Assembly (NCBI GenBank): GCA_030426085.1
Contig: JAUHYW010000045.1
Span: 1-64,000 of the forward strand
Origin: a bacterium
GTDB taxonomy: Bacteria > Myxococcota_A > Bradymonadia > UBA7976 > UBA1532
Reading direction: 5' to 3'
DNA length: 64,000 bases
Part shown: positions 30,798 through 38,959 of the stretch, in pieces
Position numbering within the stretch: position 1 is the stretch's first letter
Layout: each line of letters opens with the position of its first letter
Notes under the pieces: generated by a model
What the model saw: only the letters and a program-made list of their open reading frames with translations
What the model was told of the DNA's origin: nothing
Databases searched by the model: none
Position numbers and translations under genes: made by a program

Positions 30798-32423
30798 TCA
30801 CTCCGGAGGCGGCGCCTGCTCGACCACCCGCTCGACCGCCGGCACGCAGGTCGCGTCCGCGTTGGAGCGATAGGGCCCGACCCACACGCTGAACGCGCCG
30901 CCCGCCGGGCACTCGAAGCGGGTCGCCGAGCAGTAGGTCTCGCAGCTGTCGTCGTTGTAGGCGATGGCCGACGCCGACAGGCACGGCTCGGCGGTGGGGC
31001 ACACCCGCATGATGGGGTCGCCCTCGCAGACATCGCCGATCTCGCACCCCTCGCCCTCGGGGTTGCAGCCGACCCGGTACTCGAAGCCGGGGTTGCACCG
31101 CCCCTCGAGCAGCTCGCCGTCGGCCCCCCGCGCGCGCTGCCAGCCGCAGTTGCGCTCCAGCCCCCGCTGGTTGTCGGGGCACTGCTCTTCGAGCCGGGGC
31201 GGCCCCGAGCGGATGGCATAGGGGCAGGCGTAGGGCTCGTCGAGCGCCTTGCCCGCGGTCCACACGGTGAAGGCGCCGCTCTCGGGGCAGGCGAACTCGA
31301 CGTGGGGGCAGGTGTTGCCGTCCTCGCAGCCGTTGTCCCGCTGAGCGAGCGCCGAGCTGGGCAGGCACTGGGTCATGTTGCCGTCGCACACCCGCATCAT
31401 GGGATCGCCCTCACACATGTCACCGAAGCCGCAGCCCCCGCAGCCGATCTCGACGATGTGCCCCCGCTCGCACGCGCCGACCTCGCGCACCTCCCAGCCA
31501 CAGGCCCGGCGGAAGTCGCCCCGGGTCCCCTCTTCGGGGCACACCTGGGCGATGTCGTAGCTCGGCACCGTCACCCGGGCCACCGCGTCGTTGTTGTCGA
31601 AGGTCTTCTCTTCGATGATGCGATCGGGGTTGATCTGCACCGCCAGATCATACTGCCCCGGCGTGAGATCGGTGACGTCGATCCACTGGCAGTCGAGGCG
31701 GCTGTGGTAGGTGTCCTGCCAGCCGCGGCTGATGCCCTGGAAGCCGCACTGGAACTGCCCCCGCTGGCGCACCGAGTCGTCGTCTTCGAGGTAGCGGGCG
31801 CTGTCCATCAGGCAGAATGCCTGCTTGCGCCCCACCGAGACGACGTCGGGCCCCGACATGAGCTGGTAGTCGGCGTAGCGTTCGAAGTGATAGTGCTCGT
31901 GGCAGTCGCTGTACTCGAACAGCCCCAGGTTGTCTTCGGGGCGCCCCATGTGCAGATCGACGTCGCCCACGTTGGCGGTCACGACCCCGAAGCGCAGCAG
32001 CAGCCGGGTGCCGGGGGTGTCGATGCAGCCCTCGACGAAGGCGCAGTCGTCCTCGGCGAAGTAGCGCTCGTCGAGCCAGATGTCACCGGCCAGCTCATCT
32101 TGCAAGAGCAGCAAGTCGGGCAGCCGGGGTCCCACCGGGCCGGTGTCCGGGGCCGGGCCGGCGTCGGGCCCCGGGGCCATGTCCGGGGGTGGCACGTACT
32201 GGTCGTTGATGCGGATGCCGCTCGCGTCCCGCTCGGGCCCCGCATCGGGGGCGGCGTCGGGCGCGGCGTCGACCGTCTGAAGGGCGCCGTCGATGCTCTG
32301 CACGTCGGGCGGGTCGTCACCGTCGCCCCCGCCCTCGACGCAGCCGATGGCGAGGAGCAGACCGAGGGCGGCCGAGGCGGCGATCGGGTCGAGGACCCGC
32401 TTCGGGGGGGTGGGCGTGCGCAT
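30798..32423 (-). CDS. lysyl-oxidase-like copper amine oxidase lipoprotein
   Basis: 541 residues from the ATG at 32421-32423 (AGGA 8 nt upstream). Lipoprotein signal (LGLLLAIGC) and an acidic Ala/Pro linker to ~90, then a lysyl oxidase domain: copper site CHEHYHF at 174-180, GRKQAFCLMDS with Lys200, and DTYHSRLDCQWIDVTDL with Tyr239. By comparison with animal LOX, Lys200 and Tyr239 sit where the lysine tyrosylquinone cofactor forms, so activity is likely. Two tandem ~100-residue Cys-rich units (CGW..C..GD.CEGDPxMRVC) follow. It would oxidise amines on surface or matrix proteins. It is convergent with the membrane-protein gene. Confidence 0.85.
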   Translation of the reverse strand: MRTPTPPKRVLDPIAASAALGLLLAIGCVEGGGDGDDPPDVQSIDGALQTVDAAPDAAPDAGPERDASGIRINDQYVPPPDMAPGPDAGPAPDTGPVGPRLPDLLLLQDELAGDIWLDERYFAEDDCAFVEGCIDTPGTRLLLRFGVVTANVGDVDLHMGRPEDNLGLFEYSDCHEHYHFERYADYQLMSGPDVVSVGRKQAFCLMDSARYLEDDDSVRQRGQFQCGFQGISRGWQDTYHSRLDCQWIDVTDLTPGQYDLAVQINPDRIIEEKTFDNNDAVARVTVPSYDIAQVCPEEGTRGDFRRACGWEVREVGACERGHIVEIGCGGCGFGDMCEGDPMMRVCDGNMTQCLPSSALAQRDNGCEDGNTCPHVEFACPESGAFTVWTAGKALDEPYACPYAIRSGPPRLEEQCPDNQRGLERNCGWQRARGADGELLEGRCNPGFEYRVGCNPEGEGCEIGDVCEGDPIMRVCPTAEPCLSASAIAYNDDSCETYCSATRFECPAGGAFSVWVGPYRSNADATCVPAVERVVEQAPPPE

Positions 32424-32482
32424 GGTGGGCATCCTAGCAAGACCGTCAACGGGTACGCGGTGCAAACCGTTGCCCTCCGCGC

Positions 32483-33394
32483 TCAGCCGCCGGATCGGTC
32501 GACGAAGCCGAGCAGCGCCGCGCTCCAGCGCCCGGGGTCCTCGACCATCGGGTAGTGCCCCAGCCCTTCGAGCCATTGCAGCTCGGCGGTGGGGCACTCG
32601 CCGGCGACCGCCTCGGCGATGGCCGGCACCGCCACCGGATCGCGGTCGCCCCACAGGACATGGCACGGGATGTCCAGCCGGGTCAGCGCCCCGATCCACC
32701 GGTGCCAGAAGCGCCGCCGCTCGACCAGATACTGCGTGATCTGCGGCATGCGAGCCTTGCCGTCGTCGGCGGTCAGCAGGGCCCACATCGCGTCGATCTC
32801 CGCCTCGTCGAAGACCTCGGGCCGATGCACGATGCGCCGCATATTGCGGGCGAAGACGCGCCGCGAGGCCAGCCGGGCGACCGCCGGGCCGAGCGGGCTG
32901 CGCAGCAGCACCTGGATCACCCGCAGATCGGCCAGCTCGATGTGCATGCTGCCGTTGCACAGGGTCACCCCGACCAGCTCGATGTCCAGCCCGCCCCGCT
33001 CGCGCCGGGCCAGGATCTCGGTCGCCACCGAGGTGCCGTAGTCATGGGCCACGAGGTGGGCCCGGGTGACGCCGAGCGCCCTCCACAGCCCCAGCGCGAC
33101 CTCGGCCTGCTCGAGCAGCGAGTAGCTGTAGTCGACCGGCTTGGCCGAGAGCCCGAAGCCCGGGTGATCGTGGGCCACCACCCGCCGCTTGGCGCCGAGG
33201 GCCGGCAGCGCCGGGGCGAGGTCGTGGCACGAGGTGGGGTAGCCGTGCAGGTAGACGAGGGCCGGGGCGTCGCTCGCGGTGTCGGGCGGGCGGTCGACGG
33301 TGAAGACGTCGTGGCCGAAGACCCGCTCGACGCGCCCGGCGGCGCGCCAGGTCTCCAGATCGGGCAGGCGCTCTCGCGCGGCGGGTTCGGCCAC
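32483..33394 (-). CDS. alpha/beta-hydrolase (haloalkane dehalogenase/epoxide hydrolase-like)
   Basis: Starts at GTG 33392-33394 with GAGGAG 8 nt upstream, giving 303 residues. The fold is clear: LVYLHGYPTSCHDL oxyanion region, AHDHPGFGLSAKP, the nucleophile elbow HLVAHDYGTSVA with Asp as nucleophile, GDRDPVA for the acid strand, and GLGHYPMVEDP with the catalytic His. An Asp nucleophile points to dehalogenase/epoxide-hydrolase-type chemistry rather than an esterase. Substrate is unknown. It lies 23 nt after the cytochrome-like lipoprotein gene, in one transcription unit. Confidence 0.88.
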   Translation of the reverse strand: MAEPAARERLPDLETWRAAGRVERVFGHDVFTVDRPPDTASDAPALVYLHGYPTSCHDLAPALPALGAKRRVVAHDHPGFGLSAKPVDYSYSLLEQAEVALGLWRALGVTRAHLVAHDYGTSVATEILARRERGGLDIELVGVTLCNGSMHIELADLRVIQVLLRSPLGPAVARLASRRVFARNMRRIVHRPEVFDEAEIDAMWALLTADDGKARMPQITQYLVERRRFWHRWIGALTRLDIPCHVLWGDRDPVAVPAIAEAVAGECPTAELQWLEGLGHYPMVEDPGRWSAALLGFVDRSGG

Positions 33395-33417
33395 GGCGGG
33401 CTCTCCTCGGGTGGGGC

Positions 33418-34344
33418 TCAGTTCTCGGGCGGCGGCGGGCCCTGGGCCATCCACTCGCGCAGCAGGCGATAGCGGGGGTCGTCGGCGCTGCTGAAGATCT
33501 TCGGGTGGGCCTCGATCGCCCCGTTCGCGCCGAGGCCATAGCGCAGCAGCCGCGACTGGTCGGGGTTGAGCCGGTTGGCGTAGCCCTCGATCGTCGCGAT
33601 GTCCCGGGCGATGAGCTCCTCCTCGGTCGGCGGCGGACCGGCGTCCTCCGATGGCGGCGGCTCCGGCGGGTAGAGGCTGACCAGCTTCCACCCCCGCCGG
33701 CCGTCGCCCGCGTGGCAGCAGCCACACTGACCCAGCACCCGGGGCAGGATCTCCTGGCGCATGCCCTGAGCGTAGGGCGACGTGCGGATGGCTTGCAGCG
33801 CCTGCGCTTCGAGGTCGGGCAGCGGCGCCTCGGCGGGCGGATCGTTGGGCGGCACCGCCACATCCACCGCCTGGATGACCGGCAGCTCGGGCACGGCCTG
33901 GGCGGCCCACGACATGAGCATGCGGTACTGGGGCTCGGTGGGCCCCGCGTAGACCCCGGGGTGGTTGAACCCGCACTGGGCCAGCCCGTACAGCCACGCG
34001 GTCGGGCGCCCGTCGGTGCCCTCGGCCTGGAGCGGATCGTAGAGCCACTGCCGCAGCACGGCCATGTCGGCCCGGGTCGCGGCCGGATCGTCGAACCGGT
34101 GCTCGTAGGACCACGGCCGCCCGGTGCCCGGCCCGTGGCAGTTGCAGCCCACCTCGAGCAGCGGCGCGATCTGGGTCCGATAGGCCGCTTCGCTGTCGGC
34201 GAGCGGGACCGGATCGGCGCAGGCCGTCGAGACGCAGTACTGCCCCTCGGCGCAGTCGCTGTCGATGATGCAGTCGACCGACTCGCCGGCGCACCCGGCG
34301 AAGATCAACGCGGCGAACGATGCGAGCGGGGTGAGGCGTGTCAC
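33418..34344 (-). CDS. cytochrome-c-like lipoprotein
   Basis: Starts at GTG 34342-34344 (GGGAG 7 nt upstream), giving 308 residues. Lipoprotein signal ends in LIFAGC; a short Cys-rich spacer (CIIDSDCAEGQYC) follows. The next region has EVGCNCHGPG, a shortened CxCH site, and the second half has QCGCCHAGD, a full CxxCH heme-binding motif; each is followed by an LxxW-type segment. This resembles myxobacterial and planctomycete surface cytochrome domains in which one site has decayed. It probably binds one heme, perhaps two. It is followed by the alpha/beta hydrolase. Confidence 0.72.
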   Translation of the reverse strand: MTRLTPLASFAALIFAGCAGESVDCIIDSDCAEGQYCVSTACADPVPLADSEAAYRTQIAPLLEVGCNCHGPGTGRPWSYEHRFDDPAATRADMAVLRQWLYDPLQAEGTDGRPTAWLYGLAQCGFNHPGVYAGPTEPQYRMLMSWAAQAVPELPVIQAVDVAVPPNDPPAEAPLPDLEAQALQAIRTSPYAQGMRQEILPRVLGQCGCCHAGDGRRGWKLVSLYPPEPPPSEDAGPPPTEEELIARDIATIEGYANRLNPDQSRLLRYGLGANGAIEAHPKIFSSADDPRYRLLREWMAQGPPPPEN

Positions 34345-34422
34345 GGCGGGCTCCCGGTCCGAGGCCCGCCGATCACAGCGCGGATCGGGCGGCGATGTCA
34401 AAGGGTGCGCCCGGCGGCCGCG

Positions 34423-35124
34423 TCAGGTCGACTCGGGCACCGCGCCCAGGGTGATGCCGAGCTGCCCCAGCCAGTACAGGATCATGATGGGATAGCCGAC
34501 ATAGGCGATGGGCGCGTCGAAGCGGTTGAGCGCGATGAGGGTGTCGCTCGCGGCGAAGATCGCCGCGCCGGCCAGCAGGATCCACTCGCCGCGGGCGCTC
34601 TCCCCGTCCTGCCCCACCCGGGCGGCCGCCCGCCACATCATCGCGCCGATGACCGCGCAGTAGATCCCGACCGGGGCCGCCATGCCGCCGAGGTCGTCGA
34701 AGAGGTAGACGAAGACGCCGCCGGTCCAGGCGAAGAACGGCAGCGCGCGCACGATGTGGAGCTGGCGCTGGTCGAGGATGAAGCCGACGGTGTAGACGAC
34801 GTGCGCCACCAGGAAGGTGCCCAGCCCGGCGATGAACCACATGTCGCCGTCGGGCTCGATGAGCACGTCGGCCAGGGCCGAGAGGGCCAGACCGGCGAGG
34901 ACCCACTTCGTCAGCGATCCCCGGCCGGCGTCGGCCGGCGTCTGCCCCCACAGCCACAGGGCCATGCAAGCGACCGGGATCGGCTTGAGCACGATCCCGA
35001 TCCAGAACTGCGCGGCCCCCAGGTCGATGTCGGGCCAAAGCAGGACGAGGTAGCCGAGCGCGGCGAGCCCGCCGATCAGCCAGTAGAGCTTCGCGCTCGA
35101 TGCGCTGGACGTCGACTCGCTCAT
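34423..35124 (-). CDS. YhhN family membrane protein (lysoplasmalogenase-like)
   Basis: 233 residues from the ATG at 35122-35124 (GGGGGG site upstream); an earlier in-frame ATG has no site. Eight or so membrane helices carry the family signatures: KPIPVACMALWLW, SALADVLIE, GTFLVAHVVYTVGF, AGAAIFAASDTLIALNRF and PIMILYWLGQLGI, with the conserved Asp residues of the putative active site. Characterised members hydrolyse the vinyl-ether bond of lysoplasmalogens. It sits in the inner membrane. The genes on either side suggest no pathway. Confidence 0.9.
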   Translation of the reverse strand: MSESTSSASSAKLYWLIGGLAALGYLVLLWPDIDLGAAQFWIGIVLKPIPVACMALWLWGQTPADAGRGSLTKWVLAGLALSALADVLIEPDGDMWFIAGLGTFLVAHVVYTVGFILDQRQLHIVRALPFFAWTGGVFVYLFDDLGGMAAPVGIYCAVIGAMMWRAAARVGQDGESARGEWILLAGAAIFAASDTLIALNRFDAPIAYVGYPIMILYWLGQLGITLGAVPEST

Positions 35125-35241
35125 CGGGCGGTCCCCCCGGGGCACATCCGCCCCGCAGGCATTCTGCGGGGGGTGTGCGCCCGACGACAAGCGCGTCGAC
35201 GGGGGGCGATCTCCGCAGCGGAGCGCGCTCGAGAGCCGGGC

Positions 35242-36066
35242 TCAGCGCCAGCGGCGGGCCCGCTTGCGGATGGCGTCGGCCACGGCGTCCCGCTGCCCGG
35301 CGTCGAGCACGCCGTGGGCCTCGGCGGCGGCGTCGATGGCCTCGGCGGCCATGCCCTTCCACACGTCGACCCGGGCGTCGAGCAACGCCTTGGCCTTCAC
35401 CGGATCGGCCTTCGCGGCGGTCCACAGCGCGCGCGCCTCGGCCCGCATCGCCCCGTGGTCGCCCATCTGCGCCAGCCCGGTCTTCACCAGCCCGTCGGCC
35501 AGGCCCTTCAGGCGGGCCGCCTGGGCCTCGTCGGCGTCGGCGACGTCCACGATCTCGTCGAGCACGTAGCCGGTGAAGCGCTGCGCCCGCTCGGCGCGCT
35601 CCTCGGGGGTCCGCTGGCGGTCGCGGGCTCGCTCCTCGAGCTGGTCGGCGAGGGCCACCCGCTGCTTGGGGGTCAGGACGCCGTGGGCCCGGGCCGCGGC
35701 GTCGATCGCCTCGTGCCCCAGCGCGCGGGCGGCCTCGACCCGGGCGAACACCGTCTCCCGGGCCTGCTTCGTATCGGGGGTCGGGGCCTGCCACAGCGCG
35801 AGCAGCTCTTCGCGGAAGGCCTCGCGGTCGGCGAAGCGGTTCATGGCGCTGTCGACGAGCTGATCGGCGAGCGGAGCGATCTGCGCCCGCTGATCGTCGG
35901 TGGCGTCGAGTTCGTCGAGCACGTCGTCGACCTTCCACTGCACGAACGTCTTGACCCGCTCGGCTTTCTTGCCGCCGAACCACGGGCCGGCGTAGACCGC
36001 GGTGGTCCCCAGGGCGACGAGGGCGACGACGGCGACGAACATCAGGGGCTTGCGGGGCTTCCGCAT
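35242..36066 (-). CDS. periplasmic Spy/CpxP-like protein with tandem helical domains
   Basis: 274 residues from the ATG at 36064-36066 (GGAGGAAG upstream). The N-terminus has a membrane/signal segment (LMFVAVVALVALGTTAVYAG). Then two homologous helical units, each with the LTxxQR-like turn of Spy/CpxP proteins: GVLTPKQRVALADQLEER and GVLDAGQRDAVADAIRKR. Family members are periplasmic ATP-independent chaperones or envelope-stress sensors that bind metals or misfolded proteins. Here two units are fused in one chain; classic Spy has one. The assignment rests on the LTxxQ turn and helical pattern. Confidence 0.72.
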   Translation of the reverse strand: MRKPRKPLMFVAVVALVALGTTAVYAGPWFGGKKAERVKTFVQWKVDDVLDELDATDDQRAQIAPLADQLVDSAMNRFADREAFREELLALWQAPTPDTKQARETVFARVEAARALGHEAIDAAARAHGVLTPKQRVALADQLEERARDRQRTPEERAERAQRFTGYVLDEIVDVADADEAQAARLKGLADGLVKTGLAQMGDHGAMRAEARALWTAAKADPVKAKALLDARVDVWKGMAAEAIDAAAEAHGVLDAGQRDAVADAIRKRARRWR

Positions 36067-36180
36067 GGCTTCCTCCAGGTGAGGGGCCGCCGGGGCGGCG
36101 ACCGATTGAGTGATGCCACGATGCGGTCCGCCCCTTGCGCGCATTCTACGCCGCTGTGAAGCAACGTGAAGTGCCCCGAC

Positions 36181-37101
36181 TCAGAGCGGCCACCACCGCC
36201 GGGCCAGATCGTCCAGCGTCGCCGCGCCGGGCGCCGGCAAGCGCTCGAGGTACCACGGCAGGTGGCTGTACTCGTGCAGCAGGGCCCAGGCGAGGCATCG
36301 CCGCTGGAGGGCGAGATCCCGGGCGCCCGACCCGCCGTAGCCGTCGAGGAAGGCGTGCATCAACGCCGGATCACCGGCGGCGACGAAGAGGCCGACCGAG
36401 GCCAGGTCGTACTCGGCGACCCCCACCCGGGCCGGCTCGAAGTCGAAGAGCCCCACGACGCGGCCGCCGTCGACGAACAGGTGCTCGCGCATGATCTCGG
36501 TGTGCAGCAGGACGCGGGGGCGGTCGGGCAGCGGCGTATCGGCGAGGAAGGGCTCGATCTGCGCCAGCCAGGCGGGATCGAGGCCCAGCCGCGCCTGCCG
36601 GGCCGCCGCCCCGGCCCGCTGGCGGGCGACGAAGGCGGCCCAATCCCGATCGGGCCAGTCGAAGTCCGGCTTCGCCCGATGCAGCGCCGCGGTGATGCGG
36701 CCGGTCTGCCGGGCCAGCTCGAGGCGCTCGGCGTCGCTCAGCGCGGGGTCGACGTCGGCCCACAGCCGCCCCGGCAGGCGGCCCATGACCACCCACCGCC
36801 AGCCGTCGCGGTCGCCCGTGGCCCGCAGCGAAGGCGCCGGGATGTCATCGCATGCCATCAAGGCCCGCAAGACATCCGCCTCGCGGGGGCCCTCTTCGGC
36901 GCAGAACGGCGGGTACAGCTTGATCACCCACCGCGGCCCCAGCGCGAGGACGGGCAGGCTGCCCCCCGGCAGGCGGGCGGGCGCGCTGGGGGGCAGATCC
37001 AGCTCGGCGGCGACGGCGCGGGCGGCGTCGGCGTAGGCCGGGTGTGCGCGGGGCAGCGCGTCGTAGAGCGCGCCGGTGTCGGCGGGAGGCAGGCGGTGCA
37101 T
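36181..37101 (-). CDS. aminoglycoside phosphotransferase-fold kinase
   Basis: 306 residues from the ATG at 37099-37101; a start at 37143 is possible and neither has a strong ribosome site. The kinase-like fold is visible: an RWVIKLYPP lysine strand, EADVLRAL helix, VVMGRLPG hinge, LLHTEIMREHLFV catalytic loop, and GLFDFEPARVG with the metal-binding Asp. In the catalytic loop the usual H-G-D reads H-T-E. It probably phosphorylates a small molecule; resistance to any antibiotic is not implied. It is adjacent to, but separate from, the ABM gene. Confidence 0.82.
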   Translation of the reverse strand: MHRLPPADTGALYDALPRAHPAYADAARAVAAELDLPPSAPARLPGGSLPVLALGPRWVIKLYPPFCAEEGPREADVLRALMACDDIPAPSLRATGDRDGWRWVVMGRLPGRLWADVDPALSDAERLELARQTGRITAALHRAKPDFDWPDRDWAAFVARQRAGAAARQARLGLDPAWLAQIEPFLADTPLPDRPRVLLHTEIMREHLFVDGGRVVGLFDFEPARVGVAEYDLASVGLFVAAGDPALMHAFLDGYGGSGARDLALQRRCLAWALLHEYSHLPWYLERLPAPGAATLDDLARRWWPL

Positions 37102-37170
37102 CGGGCCATGGTGGCCCCGCGCGGCGGGGGCGGCAAGCCCCATCGCCGAGCGGGCCCGGCGCGGAACCTC

Positions 37171-37800
37171 TCAGGCGCCCGCCGGATCGAGCGGCAGCTT
37201 GCTGGCGAGCACGTCCACCGGCACGATCTCCGGCGCCTCGGCCAGCAGCTCGGGCGCCTTGGCCAGCAGCGCCGCCGCGATGGGGCCCGTCAGGTGCTTC
37301 TGCCGCCCCGCGTCGTCGGCGAAGACGTCGGTGATGTAGAACGTGCCGCCCGCCCGATAGGCGAACCACGCCGGGGTGAACGCCTCGGCGACGGCCAGCG
37401 GCCGGGCCCCCTCCAAGAACCCGGCGAGGTCGGCCTCCCGCCCCTTCACGGCGACCATGCGCACCAGCAGGCCCACCTCGACCGCGCCCGCCGGGGCCTC
37501 GTCGGGCATCTTGCTGGCGAGCACGTCCACCGGAACGATCTCCGGCGCCTCGGCCAGCAGCTCGGGCGCCTTGGCCAGCAGCGCCGCCGCGATGGGGCCT
37601 GCCAGGTGCTTCTGCCGCCCGGTGTCGTCGGCGAAGACATCGGTGATGTAGAACGTGTCCCGGCTCGCCCGGTAGGCGAACCACGCCGGGGTGAAGTCCT
37701 CGGCGACGGCCAGCGGCCGGGCCCCCTCCAGGAACGCGGCGACCTCCTCTTCCCGACCCTGCGCAGCGACGATGCGAACCACCAACCCGACGTTGACCAT
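37171..37800 (-). CDS. tandem ABM-domain protein (antibiotic biosynthesis monooxygenase fold)
   Basis: 209 residues from the ATG at 37798-37800 (GGAGGAAG site). It is two near-identical 104-residue copies of a dimeric alpha/beta-barrel ABM domain (GLVVRIVAAQGREEEVAAFL / GLLVRMVAVKGREADLAGFL; FTPAWFAYRA; FYITDVFADD; GPIAAALLAKAPELLAEAPE). Such domains act as quinol monooxygenases or heme/quinone-handling enzymes without a separate cofactor. The duplication makes a pseudo-dimer in one chain. It is divergent from a GlxA-type regulator that may control it. Confidence 0.88.
   Translation of the reverse strand: MVNVGLVVRIVAAQGREEEVAAFLEGARPLAVAEDFTPAWFAYRASRDTFYITDVFADDTGRQKHLAGPIAAALLAKAPELLAEAPEIVPVDVLASKMPDEAPAGAVEVGLLVRMVAVKGREADLAGFLEGARPLAVAEAFTPAWFAYRAGGTFYITDVFADDAGRQKHLTGPIAAALLAKAPELLAEAPEIVPVDVLASKLPLDPAGA
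37198..37800 (-). repeat. 312-bp direct tandem duplication inside the ABM gene
   Basis: The segment GCTGGCGAGCACGTCCACCG occurs at 37201 and again at 37513 (+ strand), exactly 312 bp or 104 codons apart. Long flanking stretches are almost identical at DNA level, including silent positions, pointing to a recent duplication. Confidence 0.85.
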
Positions 37801-37890
37801 GACTTCCTCCAGGTGAGTGCGATGGGTCCGTCCCATCGACGAGATGGAGAATACGGATCGGGCCCCTGGCCATCGAGTGGCGCATCCGAC

Positions 37891-37905
37891 TATATTCGAT
37901 TGAAT
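37891..37905. promoter_or_regulatory. AT-rich dyad in ABM/GlxA divergent region
   Basis: TATATTC with GAAT after 4 bp gives the small dyad ATTC-N4-GAAT (37894-37905) about 28 nt before the regulator start. It is the only AT-rich stretch in the 132-bp gap and probably contains the promoter. The arms are short. Confidence 0.35.
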
Positions 37906-37932
37906 TCCGACAAGGCGACCGCGAGGAGAGCG

Positions 37933-38907
37933 ATGCGGATCGATGTATTGGTGCTCGACGGCGCGTTCGACACCGGGCTGGCCACGCTGCTGGATTGCTT
38001 CGCGTTGGCGGCCGGGCTCGCCGAGGGGGACGCCGCCGAGGGCGAGGTGCCGGCGCTGACGGTGCGTCGGGTCGGCGTGCGGGACGCGGTGCGCACCGGG
38101 CACGGGCTGGCGGTGCCGCTCGACGCCCGGGTGGGCCCCGACGACGCCCCGCCGGACGTGGCGATCGTGCCCGCGCTGGGCTGCGTTACCCCCGCCCGCC
38201 TCGCCGCGGCGCTGTGCCGGGACGACGTGCGGGCCGCGGCCGACGTGATCGAGGCGTGGCACGGCGCCGGCTGCCGGGTGGGCGCGGCGTGCACCGGCAC
38301 CTTCGTGCTGGCGCTGGGCGGGGTGCTCGACGGCCGGCGGGCGACGACGACCTGGTGGCTGGCCCCCGAGTTCCGCAAGCGGTTCCCGGCGGTCGAGCTC
38401 GACACCGACCAGATGGTGGTCGCCGACGCCGACTGCGTGACCGCCGGCGCGGCGCTGGCCCACGTCGACCTGGGGCTGTGGCTGCTGCGTCAGGCGAGCC
38501 CCCGGCTGGCCCGGCTGGCGGCGCGCTACCTGCTCATCGACGACCGCCCCTCGCAGTCGGCGTTCGCGATGGCCGACCACATGGCCCACGACGACGAGGT
38601 GGTGACCCGCTTCGAGCGCTGGGTGCGGGGCCACCTGCACGACTTCTCGATGCCCGAGGCCGCCCGGGCCTGCGGGGCGAGCGCGCGCACGCTGCAGCGG
38701 CGGGTGCGGAAGGTGCTGGGGCGCACGCCGATCGCCTATGTGCAGGACGTGCGGGTCGAGCAGGCGCTGCACCTGCTGCGCACCACCGACGACAGCCTGG
38801 AGCGGGTGGCCGAGGCGGTGGGCTACGCCGATCCGGTGACGCTGCGGGCGCTGCTGCGGCGGAAGACCGGTCGAGGCATCCGCGCGATCCGGCGGGGGCG
38901 GGCGTGA
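37933..38907 (+). CDS. GlxA-type AraC-family transcriptional regulator
   Basis: 324 residues; GAGGAG just before the ATG. Residues 1-190 are a DJ-1/PfpI-like sensor domain (GAACTGTFVLALGGVLDGRR, with Cys in the elbow; TTTWWLAPEFRKRFP; LIDDRPSQSAFAM). Residues ~215-324 hold the two AraC helix-turn-helix motifs (SMPEAARACGASARTLQRRV and SLERVAEAVGYADPVTLRAL). Members bind DNA as dimers next to the genes they control. It is divergent from the tandem ABM gene, the likeliest target, with a small dyad between them. Confidence 0.92.
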   Translation: MRIDVLVLDGAFDTGLATLLDCFALAAGLAEGDAAEGEVPALTVRRVGVRDAVRTGHGLAVPLDARVGPDDAPPDVAIVPALGCVTPARLAAALCRDDVRAAADVIEAWHGAGCRVGAACTGTFVLALGGVLDGRRATTTWWLAPEFRKRFPAVELDTDQMVVADADCVTAGAALAHVDLGLWLLRQASPRLARLAARYLLIDDRPSQSAFAMADHMAHDDEVVTRFERWVRGHLHDFSMPEAARACGASARTLQRRVRKVLGRTPIAYVQDVRVEQALHLLRTTDDSLERVAEAVGYADPVTLRALLRRKTGRGIRAIRRGRA

Positions 38908-38925
38908 GCCGTCGGGCGCTTCACT

Positions 38926-38951
38926 CGGGCCGCGGCGTGACGTGCGGCCCG
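38926..38951. terminator. hairpin between convergent genes
   Basis: Perfect 8-bp GC arms CGGGCCGC and GCGGCCCG with a 10-nt loop lie between the regulator stop and the next leftward gene's stop. It is stable but lacks a U-tract; it could serve both directions. Confidence 0.45.
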
Positions 38952-38959
38952 GGTCTCGC

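Noticed and set aside
36181-37101. Aminoglycoside resistance gene
   Set aside because: Fold-level similarity only; the catalytic loop is atypical and nothing in the context points to antibiotic modification.
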